Below, piece after piece: positions 10,614 to 18,625 of a stretch of 64,000 bases of DNA. The translations under genes and the position numbers were made by a program. Position 1 is the stretch's first letter. The number at the start of each line of letters is the position of its first letter. The DNA is from Peronospora farinosa (lineage: Eukaryota > Oomycota > Peronosporomycetes > Peronosporales > Peronosporaceae). The DNA is taken from assembly GCA_947646735.1 (NCBI GenBank), contig CANTFK010000716.1, forward strand, positions 1 to 64,000. The letters run 5' to 3'. Below the pieces are notes generated by a model, which ran no database searches, was not told the origin of the DNA, and saw only the letters and a list, made by a program, of their open reading frames with translations.

Positions 10614-11258
10614 TAGATTTATTCTAATCACTTCCCAATTCGAGCCTTCGAGCAACAACGGCCAAGAGACGAAGACCTTCAAAGAGCCGGTCAACCGGCC
10701 CCCTCCGACCAGGGCGGGAAGTCCCTCCAACGGGAGGCCCAGGATAAGAGGGGGGAGGTTTTCCCTCTGCTGCGTGCGCTATGGGGGGCAAGCGCAGCGT
10801 GCGAACCGTAAGGGGAGCACCAACCCTGTTACCCCCGGGGGGAGAGGATCGATGACCGCGGTTATCATTCCCTCTTTCCCCAATAGTTCCTGCTATTCTA
10901 CGTCAGCCTTCAAGCCGCCGATTCGATCGCCGAGCGCGAATCTCGGTCCCACGAAGTGAACTTGCCAAGAACGTGAATTGATCGGCCCCGTCCAGGTGCA
11001 TCAGCGGTCGATCGGGACTGATCGGTGTGGTGCCCGGCGCTTGTTGCGATCATTGAGCCACTGTTTACACCTCGGGCTGGATACCCGATTCCACGTGCCC
11101 TTTTCGGAGTGTCCCCCGTGACGCCCGACGTCTCGAGCCAGCAGATTGAGCCAGCGAGGCGAAGAATGACGAAGTCCTGGTAGAAGCACTCCAGACATCT
11201 TACCAATCCTTAATGTTTGAAATAGACGGTCTGTTCTTCTCTCTAGATTTATTCTAAT
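10614..11258. mobile_element. 615-bp GC-rich insertion with 15-bp target duplication
   Basis: The 15-mer TAGATTTATTCTAAT occurs at 10614-10628 and 11244-11258 and flanks a GC-rich block that contrasts with AT-rich surroundings. Target duplications of this length are typical of LINE/SINE-type retroposition. No poly(A) tail, terminal inverted repeat or clear tRNA-type A/B box is visible. The plus-strand frame across 10629-10959 is Pro/Arg/Gly-rich, as in some LINE ORF1 starts, but is not diagnostic. The class is undetermined. Confidence 0.6.
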
Positions 11259-12081
11259 GCTCTGGCCAATCAGCAAGTGACACTTCAATGTCGACACTAT
11301 CTTTAGGGACATAGTATTTTGGTCACAGGAAACAATTTTGACGTCATTTGATGACGCCTTCACCTCAGACGAGCATCACTGTGTGAAGTAATACCTGGAA
11401 GCCGCCCATCATGGCATCGGCAGCTGCTAAATGATCCGGAAGCAGCCGGAGATTAGCCGCCTCTTTAGCAGCTTTTATCTCGCTGACTATCTTTTGGATT
11501 GAACTGGGCTCCTAAGTTTATACCACGCTGATGTATGCTTACTCAAGAAGTAACTTTCTGCCTTGCTGGCAGCCAGATAAGGCGGAGCCTGTACGTTTCG
11601 CAGAACGATCTGAAATCTCGGATGAGTAATATCGTCCAATATCGCTAAACAGCAGCCGTACTCAAACCTCACCGGTGCGCAGCACGTCAATGTAATTATT
11701 CGTCGTGATGCCAGCAAAATGCTTCGGACAAGATTTCATCAGCATGTTGGCAAAGTCTTCATCAGCACGAAACATTTGCCTTTGCGTTTACCACCGTTCG
11801 CAAGAACTAATGCATTGGAGGAAGCGGGCGCTTGTGATCGGGGGAGGGGGGGGGGCGAAAGCAGAAGCAACCTAGACGATGTCGGACTGGATGGATCGGG
11901 ACATGACATGGGGTCCACTGAGCCGACGAACAACCCGCTCAAACTGAATCAGCATGTGAAGCTTCACCTGTGGACGTCTAGGATAGGCGAGTCTATCAAA
12001 TTGCTAAAGTGAAGTCGCCTACGCGCCACGATGGACCACGGCAGCATTCGATGACTGTGAATGCCTTAAGCTCGGTATGGC
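11259..12081. other. Spacer with one unidentified decayed frame
   Basis: The minus-strand frame at 11487-11717 (76 codons) has protein-like composition (IVLRNVQAPPYLAASKAE) and an upstream broken continuation to about 11900, suggesting an old gene remnant I cannot identify. A poly-G run (GGGGAGGGGGGGGG) lies near 11840. Nothing else is supportable. Confidence 0.3.
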
Positions 12082-12185
12082 GTGAGTGTCAGCGCAAAGC
12101 GGGAGAGCGGATACAGCTAAGTCCAGCGCATGTGTGAGTGTTAGCGCGAAGCGGGAAAGCGGGTGCAGCTAAGTCCAGCGCATGT
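12082..12185. repeat. 52-bp tandem repeat, two copies plus partial third
   Basis: The unit starts GTGAGTGTCAGCGC and ends CAGCGCATGT. Copies begin at 12082 and 12134, and a partial third begins at 12186. A few substitutions separate the copies. It lies just upstream of the decayed frame at 12253. Confidence 0.85.
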
Positions 12186-12252
12186 GTGAGCGTTGACCTA
12201 ACGGCAGACGTTGAATTGAAATGAAAGCGTTTATATCATAAATCGGGTAGAT

Positions 12253-12612
12253 ATGCCCATTGAACACGAGTTAGTCGCACAGAGTGTGGCTTACAACGAG
12301 TTCCGTAGGGTATTGTCCGGATCGAAAGTACACACGCCAAGTGGCGGTGGTGAACCGCGGCTAAATTTACATCTCGGAGGGTACCGTAAGATGGCCATTC
12401 ATCTAGCTCGAAGAAACGCTTAGCATGAGGTCAGCATCGAAGATGCTATTAATATTCGACACGTAAATGAAGAAATGGTCGGCGAGGTTGTCAAACTCGC
12501 CAGATCGGTGCTTAAAAACCAAGAATTAGAATCTTGGTCGGTAAGACATTGGCAAGCTTTCTTCAACCTTAATCTTCACGCGAACTATGCCACCGGCGCC
12601 TTGGTCAGCTGA
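12253..12612 (+). pseudogene. Unidentified frame interrupted by one TAG
   Basis: An ATG at 12253 opens a frame of about 119 codons that runs to TGA at 12610 with a single in-frame TAG at 12421. The residues look protein-like on both sides of the stop (MPIEHELVAQSVAYNEFRR before; INIRHVNEEMVGEVVKLAR after). I do not recognise the family. It is most simply a recently inactivated gene or a coding relic of a transposon. Confidence 0.35.
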
Positions 12613-12686
12613 TCGAGTTGTTGCTAGTAATTCTGCTGCTGGAAAATAGGATGCCATGGTTCTTGAGCAGCGACACGAAAATCTTC

Positions 12687-12881
12687 CTAAAGCAGTGCGC
12701 CGGAAGGCGTGCCTATTTCGATGACCACACATAACGCACGAGGTTGTACGTATGGACAGGCTCGGTCAATCGAAGCGGTAATCTGGCTCCAGTCGCCACC
12801 AGCCTCATACAAAGCTTCGACGGCCTTGATGTCAATCGTCTTGGGTCGGGGCATTACGACACACGGACGGGGAGATGTCAC
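12687..12881 (-). pseudogene. Possible transposase N-terminal fragment
   Basis: The minus-strand frame contains MPRPKTIDIKAVEALYEAGG followed by DWSQITASI, which resembles the helix-turn-helix opening of a DDE transposase. The similarity is from memory and the frame ends after 64 codons, with more open but shifted sequence downstream (12526-12732). No terminal inverted repeats were found. Confidence 0.25.
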
Positions 12882-13337
12882 GACGGAACACCGTTGAAGC
12901 GTGTGAAGCGATGAAGCAGGGCACGAAGCGTCGGTAATGGCGTGGAAACGCTGTGACGAAGTACAAGATGTCGTGTCCCTGATTCTAGGTGGGACATCGA
13001 ACAGTTAGTCGAATGATGCTGGGACGCATCGTTCCGTTGACAGTTGAGGTATACCTGTTGGTATCGACTGTAGTCTAGTCGAACAGAGGGGGTTGTCACC
13101 TACGAGGTTTTTCCCTCCTCAATCCCAAAGTTGCTCAGTGGGAAGCAAGTGTTCCGTGTTCAATATTCCCTACTCTGTATTATTCACCCTACCGAACAAC
13201 GACACTCACCTGCGCAATGATAAGTGTGACAAAGGCTAGGGATTTGGCGTGTATTGTCGCCGCATAAGATGGCAAAGCGCTGTCAGTATTGGGTGACGCT
13301 TCCTATTCCTTAACGTTGACACTCGGTGCGGCTTTTG

Positions 13338-14740
13338 CCGAGGTAGATACACAGCCATAGTGCGACAATATACCTGAGCCATCCGATGCTGTATTCAGTG
13401 GTGTGGTGGGATCAGGTCACGATACTGAAGTGCTCCGGTGTTTCTAGAGGGTACCCAGAATTTCTCTCTACTCGATTAATTGCCCAAACGCAAAGTACAT
13501 GTGGCGTCTACATGGTCGAAACCACTTTTAATGATCCACAAGGGTCTCGAGCAATAAACGACGTTGCGAGAAAATGTTGAAGCCGGCATCAGTCTCAGGG
13601 TTCAACATCGATTGAAATACACTTACTACTCGCGCTTTTCGAGTCCATATTGAAACGTGGACAACACATCGTTGGGATTTGACTAGTCTACAAGCCTGGT
13701 GTGAAGAGAAACTTATTTAGAGCCGTGCGTGTGTTTGCACCGCTGAGTTACCCTGTCATGACATTGCTGCCGCATGATTGTCTGAGCAGCTACAGAACAA
13801 ACTTATTGTGAATACAGATTATATTCTATCATAGCTGACACAGCGCCTTATCCTGATCTGTATAACTCGTCACTGCAAAACTATTGTATTGCTTCATCAA
13901 AACTTGTTTGCTGTGTCGTTGCTCCATCAGTTCCGCAAGATACCGTCACCAGCGTAGTATCTTCCAGAGTTATCAATGCCATGCGTGAGTTCGTGACCGA
14001 TGATACAACCAATAGAAGTAAAGCTGCGTGCAGGTGGTATTTAAAAGCGAAAAATGGCGACTGGAGTTGGAAGTACGATCTGGTTTTAAGTCGGGTTACA
14101 CTACGCGTTTACTTTAACACGCGTCGTTGTACATTCGTTGCGGTTTAATAGACCACCGACCCGTCCTATATCTCGATTATACCGATGCTTCATGACGATC
14201 CCGCATATTCTCTGCATGTAGTGCGTCGCCGCGTAGTTCGTACGGAAAGTGCTCGGCGAGAGTCGAGTACCCAATAAGATTGGTCATGGTGCCTATCTTT
14301 TCGACAGCGGCCTGTCAAGTGGACCTGTCCAGCCAATCCGCCTGCTTGAGGTTCTTCTGCATCGACGCTTGAACTTGCGCCACAAGTTGGCTGGCAAGGT
14401 GCTCACTGGCCTTGTTGAACTCGAGGTGCGCAATATACTTGCTCAGTAAATCAGGAAATGTGTTGGTAAAATGGTACAGGCACTCCTTCCATCACATGGA
14501 ACGCTTCTTCTGACCGCCAACAGTCCGATCATAAATGGAGAAGTTTCGCTTGAATGAAAGATTCGCTGACGAAACCTACCTTGGCGCTGATAAACTGGTA
14601 CATCAGCACACTTTTCAGGGTTTCCAAAGTCACAGAATCTCCAGTCACAAGCTTTTCAACACGCTTAAAAAAATCGGGCATTTGCACGATCACGTTAGCG
14701 TTCTGATCTGTGAGGTTCTTAAGCAACATGCGCCCTTCAA
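13338..14740 (-). pseudogene. Peptidase M13 (neprilysin-like) pseudogene; contains right inverted-repeat arm
   Basis: Read on the minus strand from about 14740, the order is that of an M13 protein: NVIVQMPDFFKRVEKLV, then WKECLYHFTNTFPDL, then QADWLDRST and EKIGTMTNLIGY, and finally the zinc motif GHELTHG at about 13970-14000. Two TGA stops and at least one frameshift interrupt it. The part from 14035 down to 13338 is the inverted copy of 7205-7903. This arm keeps sequence upstream of the zinc motif that the other lacks, so it is nearer the parent gene. Confidence 0.8.
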
Positions 14741-14776
14741 GGACTGTGAGAAAAACAACGGATATCTATCAGCAGC

Positions 14777-15546
14777 TTGATCCACGCTCATGCGATTGGC
14801 TTAACCCATTTGAGATCGATACCGGAAGAAAGGTCCCAATTTGATTCTCACGAATACAAAGAATACGATGGTCTGGGCCCACAACCAATCTCAGAGTTTC
14901 CTTCAAAGTTCGCCAAAGATCGTCGAGACGTAGTGCGTAAGGCACGAAAAAAACCTAGAGCAAGCCCAACAAAGACAGACTAAGTACTACGACTCTAAAA
15001 GAACAAACCTCACCTTTAATGTCGGTGACTTAGTTCTACTGGATACCAAAAATTTACCGTTGAGGACAGTCAACGCTCACATTTGGTTAAAGAAAGCAAA
15101 GCTCGCGGCCAAAAAAGTTGGACCGTTTGAGATAATCAAGATGATCAACCCGAATGTAGCGAAGTTGAAGCTACCACGAAATTGGAAGAAACTGCACTCA
15201 TCGTTTAACGTCGACTTACTCTTTCCATTAAAAGCCGAATGCCTCTGAGTTCGCTGGACGACCGATTCCAAAAACATCACCGGTTATCCTAGAGGCAGAT
15301 ACCGGTAAAGAATTTCACATTGTGGAAAGGTTGCTTAGTCGTCGTCAGCGCAGCCGTCAAATAGAATGGTTAGTAATATGGCACGGCCTGCCGGAGTGTA
15401 ATAGTACTTGGGAACGCGAGAAAGCTATCCGCCACGTTTCGCATTGGCAGCGACTAGTACAGGACTTTCGAGACCGCCAACGCGAAGTCAAGTCCGGGGA
15501 GATGTCAGGTCGCAAGGTACGTGCGGTGCTACAGAGCGTGTGTTAG
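14777..15546 (+). pseudogene. Ty3/gypsy integrase C-terminus and chromodomain fragment
   Basis: Three shifted frames (14777-14983, 15060-15248, 15322-15546) make one retroelement tail. The first resembles the end of an integrase core; the second is the integrase C-terminal fold (VGPFEIIKMI, LPRNWKKLHSSFNVDLL); the third is a chromodomain (FHIVERLLSRRQR, EWLVIWHGLPECNSTWE). The gag and RT parts are absent. It is distinct from the other gypsy families here and is old, judged by its frameshifts. Confidence 0.8.
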
Positions 15547-15741
15547 AGTTACACATAGTGGATAGGCCATGACGCCACAGCCTGGCGTCACAGTCTCGCG
15601 TCATTAGATGACGTCACTACGAAGCTTCTAGAAGGAATTAGATGAGTAGGCTTAGAGGTAGCACAGGGTAGCGAACTAAGGACCTACGTAGATTTTCAGC
15701 TTCAAATATACCGAGTAAACCATTAGTCCTTACAGACAACG
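15547..15741. other. Possible LTR remnant
   Basis: TGTTAGAGTTACACA begins at 15541, directly after the chromodomain, where a 3' LTR would start. It shares inverted-repeat style sequence (GCGTCATTAGATGACGTC) with the LTRs elsewhere. No LTR end is recognisable before the next gene. Confidence 0.35.
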
Positions 15742-16401
15742 TCAGTTGGTAACATCTTCATCCACGTGGTTGTCTCGGTCGCTAAGCGGGTCACGCGTGG
15801 GGCCTGTAAAGAGCTTCCTTGAACCACGAAAACCACCAAGAGGAGCAATACGCCGGGGCCTCCAACTACCCAGCGCAACAGGTTTCTGCATCAATAGCGG
15901 CAAAGATCTTGCATACACCAGCGATTCATCTTCATGGTTCAGAAGCAGCTGCTCATCTTTTATTCTCTGCTGCTTTGTGGATAGCGCCTCTTCGTCATCG
16001 AGAGGGGGCTCGACTCCAATTCCGTCGTAGCTTTTCGTCCTTTTGCTGTATCGAGCGCTACATTTCAAGTACAATTTTGAATGCTCTTGACAGTGTCGAT
16101 CGAGCGCACAGTTGATACAGATACGTGGATCGAGAGCGAGAGGAGTATCAACGAGGCTTTCGTGTGTCCGAAGATTATTGTAAACGTGTGAGGCTGTCAA
16201 ACCCAAGTGCCCTTTCAAGAAGAACATAGCCCCTTCCATCTCAGCTTTTGCTCTGCCTTTCTTCGTAGGACAGCCAACCTGTCGTAGTATTTCGTCTGTT
16301 GAACCAACATGGAATTTTGAATGGGTCTGCTGTAGTGAGGTATCATATACAAATTTGGTGAGCTTGTGTTTTTTTTCAAAACGAGTTGTGGAGAGGGAAT
16401 G
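15742..16401 (-). CDS. Hypothetical protein, 5' end unresolved
   Basis: A continuous minus-strand frame of 220 codons runs from 16401 to the TAA at 15742. The only ATG is at 16239, giving 165 residues, but the frame upstream (KLTKFVYDTSLQQTHSKF, DEILRQVGCPTKKGRAKAEM) looks equally coding, so an upstream exon is likely. Features include a Cys/His cluster (CINCALDRHCQEH) that might bind zinc, an acidic patch (PPLDDEEAL) and a basic C-terminal third. No signal peptide. It is divergently arranged with the aminopeptidase pseudogene whose ATG is at 16553. I do not recognise the family. Confidence 0.5.
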   Translation of the reverse strand, partial: HSLSTTRFEKKHKLTKFVYDTSLQQTHSKFHVGSTDEILRQVGCPTKKGRAKAEMEGAMFFLKGHLGLTASHVYNNLRTHESLVDTPLALDPRICINCALDRHCQEHSKLYLKCSARYSKRTKSYDGIGVEPPLDDEEALSTKQQRIKDEQLLLNHEDESLVYARSLPLLMQKPVALGSWRPRRIAPLGGFRGSRKLFTGPTRDPLSDRDNHVDEDVTN

Positions 16402-16552
16402 TCACTCGTCTGTATCATTCACATGAGTCATCCTCTATCTACTTCAAAATGAGATCCATTTCCAACTTTCCTTTTTGTCTCATTTTCTCGTCTCACTTTT
16501 GTATTCGCACGAAGCAGCCAAAAAGAAGATATCTCAATATTTTCCCCTTAAA

Positions 16553-16861
16553 ATGGTGCACTTCACTTCCCTGTCCTCTCTCCAAAAGCGCGTAAACCGC
16601 GTACTTGTCGTCGAGTCCTTGAACACATTGCAGTACCAAGGCATCGCCAATAGTTTCCTCCAACAAACGCTAACAACCGCTTCGTCCAATACGATTGAGT
16701 TTCATCTCGAACCAATCTTCTACTTCTACAACATGCTCTGGCTACTCTCAACCCCAGTACCGACCATGGCTCCACCTCTGAGCTTTTAATCATTCGTGAT
16801 ACAATTGGTGCACTACACGTGACGCTATTTGCGTTACCGACGCAAGTGTCGCGTTCCAACA
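16553..16861 (+). pseudogene. M17 leucyl aminopeptidase (NPEPL1-like) pseudogene, 5' part
   Basis: ATG at 16553 starts MVHFTSLSSLQKR. After a frameshift between about 16690 and 16740 the frame continues ATLNPSTDHGSTSELLIIRD and VTLFALPTQVSRSN, the N-terminal region of NPEPL1-type M17 aminopeptidases (the animal protein has ALSTLNP and LPCRVSRHN at the same places). The gene is cut at 16861 by element 1 and resumes at 25005 in the same frame once one copy of the CAACA duplication is removed. M17 enzymes remove N-terminal residues using two metal ions. Confidence 0.8.
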
Positions 16862-17465
16862 TGTAACAGGGTATCTAGTTACACGTAAACATTAAGTAAT
16901 ATACTTAATGTTTGGTCTAAAAGTATCCATAATTACTTTTGACCTGTCACTTGGGTGCGATACACAAATGTGATCCACCCTCGTGAATGTGATATTCATT
17001 TATGGATTCACATAAGAAGGGATGACGCTAGTTGAAGCTAGGCATCGCGACGTCTCAGAAGGACGTCAGTTGCGATCTTGAATCTCTAGATTTAAGATCA
17101 TGCGACAGGATACGCTTCTAAAGAGTCGCGTATCCGATCTATATATATATATATATAGCCAATCAGTAGTTAAGTATATATTTAGTTATAATTAATTAAA
17201 TATAGCTCAGTCTTGAATTTACTTAAACAAACGCACCACGCACGAGAAGCCGAAAGACTTCTGCGTGACGTCCGTGCTTTAGTGTTAAGAAGTTCGTTGC
17301 ACTCTCGCTTGAGTGAGAGGCAACTGGTGGTACGACTGCTTAAGCAGTCGACCAACCTCCCAACCACCCTCGCACGCGAAGGTAAGACGGTATAACCGCT
17401 TCCTCGCTTGTGCATAAGGTGTGTGCTAGTAGTACGAGGCAACTTCGTAGAAGTGCCCGTCTACA
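16862..17465 (+). repeat. 5' LTR of element 1
   Basis: It begins TGTAACAGGG and ends GTCTACA. It contains a (TA)n run near 17141-17157, an 18-bp palindrome CGACTGCTTAAGCAGTCG (17333-17350) and a TATA-like AATTAAATATAGC near 17195 that could position transcription. The minus-strand frame inside it (17182-17442) is repeated in the 3' LTR and is a by-product. Confidence 0.93.
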
Positions 17466-17467
17466 CT

Positions 17468-17485
17468 TGGTAGCACTAGTAGTCC
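17468..17485 (+). promoter_or_regulatory. Primer binding site of element 1
   Basis: TGGTAGCACTAGTAGTCC begins two bases after the LTR. It starts with TGG, as expected for pairing with a tRNA 3' CCA end. Element 3 has the same sequence (37416-37433) and the unrelated-LTR element 2 has TGTTAGCACTAGTAGTC at the same place (30019-30035). The tRNA cannot be named from the window. Confidence 0.65.
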
Positions 17486-17524
17486 TTCCCACGACCCGTC
17501 TCTCTGAGCGTGCGTGTGGTTGAT

Positions 17525-18607
17525 ATGGTCCTTAATATGGACTGGAGTGACTTCCCTCACCTCTCCCAACATCATAGGAAGTTGGCAGAGCATATGGCGC
17601 AGGGACTTGGTGAACAAGCCCTGGTCAACCTCTTGCGTTGTCCTCCTGAGCAACATGTTGCTCAGTTGGAGCAATTTGAGGCGATTGTGCTCGGACAGAG
17701 TAGAAACGCGTCCGAGGTAAACAGTCAAGCCACCTCTGAGTCCATCACTAAGACTCAGGATGAGCTTAGGCTTGAGCAAGCACGTAATGAGGCGCTCAAC
17801 AGAACTGTTGAGACGCTCTCTGCCCGGCCTGCTCAACCGAGGCCCATTCGGATGGACCCTCCGAAGTTCGATGGAACTAGCCCTCACACGATTGTTCACT
17901 GGTTATTAGCAGTGGAGCAATGTGGAGTGGCGCAGCTCATCGAAGACGACACCAGAATGGTGTCGTATGCCATGTCCAACTTGCGTGGCAAAGCGTCAGA
18001 GTGGGCATACTCTGCGCTGATGGCTAATGCTGATGCATTTCCATCATGGGCGATCTTTAAGGCAAAGATTCGCGCCATGTATCAGCCGCCTAACAACGAA
18101 GTGTTGCTTATGGCGCGCTTCTTGGGAGCACGACAGGCGAAACGCTCTCTGCAAGAGTTCGTGCAGGAGATGCGTTCGCTGTCGGCGTCCATCAATGGGG
18201 AACAGATACCAGAGCGTATCAAAGTAGCCACGTTCATGAATGGACTTAGGCATGGCCCATCGCGTCAGGCCCTTTTCAGAAAGGTGCCAGCGACGATGGA
18301 AGAGGCAATTGACATTGCCTTAGTTGGGGAGCAATCCTACAACAGCGCCTCGACGACAGCCTATTACAGGCCGTCGTCCGAGAAGTCGGATGCCACTCCT
18401 ATGGAGTTAGGCAATGCAGATGTGATCTGCTACAAGTGCGGCAAGCGAGGCCATATGATGGCTCGCTGCTATGCCAAAGTAGATGCTGGTGCTAAGGCAG
18501 CCAGCAAAAGGTCTCCCAACCCGAAGGGAGGTGTGAAAAACCAGCGTGCACGACGCACGGGCTCAGCACCTGCCCAAGATGGGTCGGGAAATGCGGGAGC
18601 GCAGTAG
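17525..18607 (+). CDS. gag: Gag polyprotein, element 1
   Basis: This intact 360-residue frame starts at ATG 17525 and ends at TAG 18605-18607. It makes the virus-like particle that packages element RNA. The central part has the retrotransposon gag fold (WAYSALMANADAFPSW, FLGARQAKRSLQEFVQEMR), and a CCHC zinc knuckle CYKCGKRGHMMARC lies near the C-terminus, followed by a basic tail. A -1 frameshift signal overlaps the end and feeds pol. The sister gag in element 3 is broken, so this copy might supply particles to others. Confidence 0.93.
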   Translation: MVLNMDWSDFPHLSQHHRKLAEHMAQGLGEQALVNLLRCPPEQHVAQLEQFEAIVLGQSRNASEVNSQATSESITKTQDELRLEQARNEALNRTVETLSARPAQPRPIRMDPPKFDGTSPHTIVHWLLAVEQCGVAQLIEDDTRMVSYAMSNLRGKASEWAYSALMANADAFPSWAIFKAKIRAMYQPPNNEVLLMARFLGARQAKRSLQEFVQEMRSLSASINGEQIPERIKVATFMNGLRHGPSRQALFRKVPATMEEAIDIALVGEQSYNSASTTAYYRPSSEKSDATPMELGNADVICYKCGKRGHMMARCYAKVDAGAKAASKRSPNPKGGVKNQRARRTGSAPAQDGSGNAGAQ

Positions 18608-18625
18608 GGGCGGGATGCCCTACTG
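18586..18625 (+). promoter_or_regulatory. Predicted -1 ribosomal frameshift signal (gag-pol)
   Basis: In the gag frame the codons TCG GGA AAT contain the heptamer G GGA AAT (18586-18592), which fits X XXY YYZ. After a 9-nt spacer, CAGTAGGG (18602-18609) can pair perfectly with CCCTACTG (18618-18625) around an 8-nt loop. The gag stop TAG is inside the stem. A -1 shift enters the open pol frame, which is -1 to gag. The arrangement is identical in element 3 at 38535-38574. Confidence 0.8.

Noticed and set aside
10910..11363. 98- and 120-codon minus-strand frames in the GC-rich insertion
   Set aside because: High GC content lowers stop frequency; one frame crosses the target duplication into flanking DNA, which a real element gene would not do.
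17182..17442. 86-codon minus-strand frame repeated identically at 24716-24976
   Set aside because: It lies wholly in the LTR; the repeat reflects LTR identity, not a conserved gene, and it starts at a non-ATG codon or overlaps palindromes.
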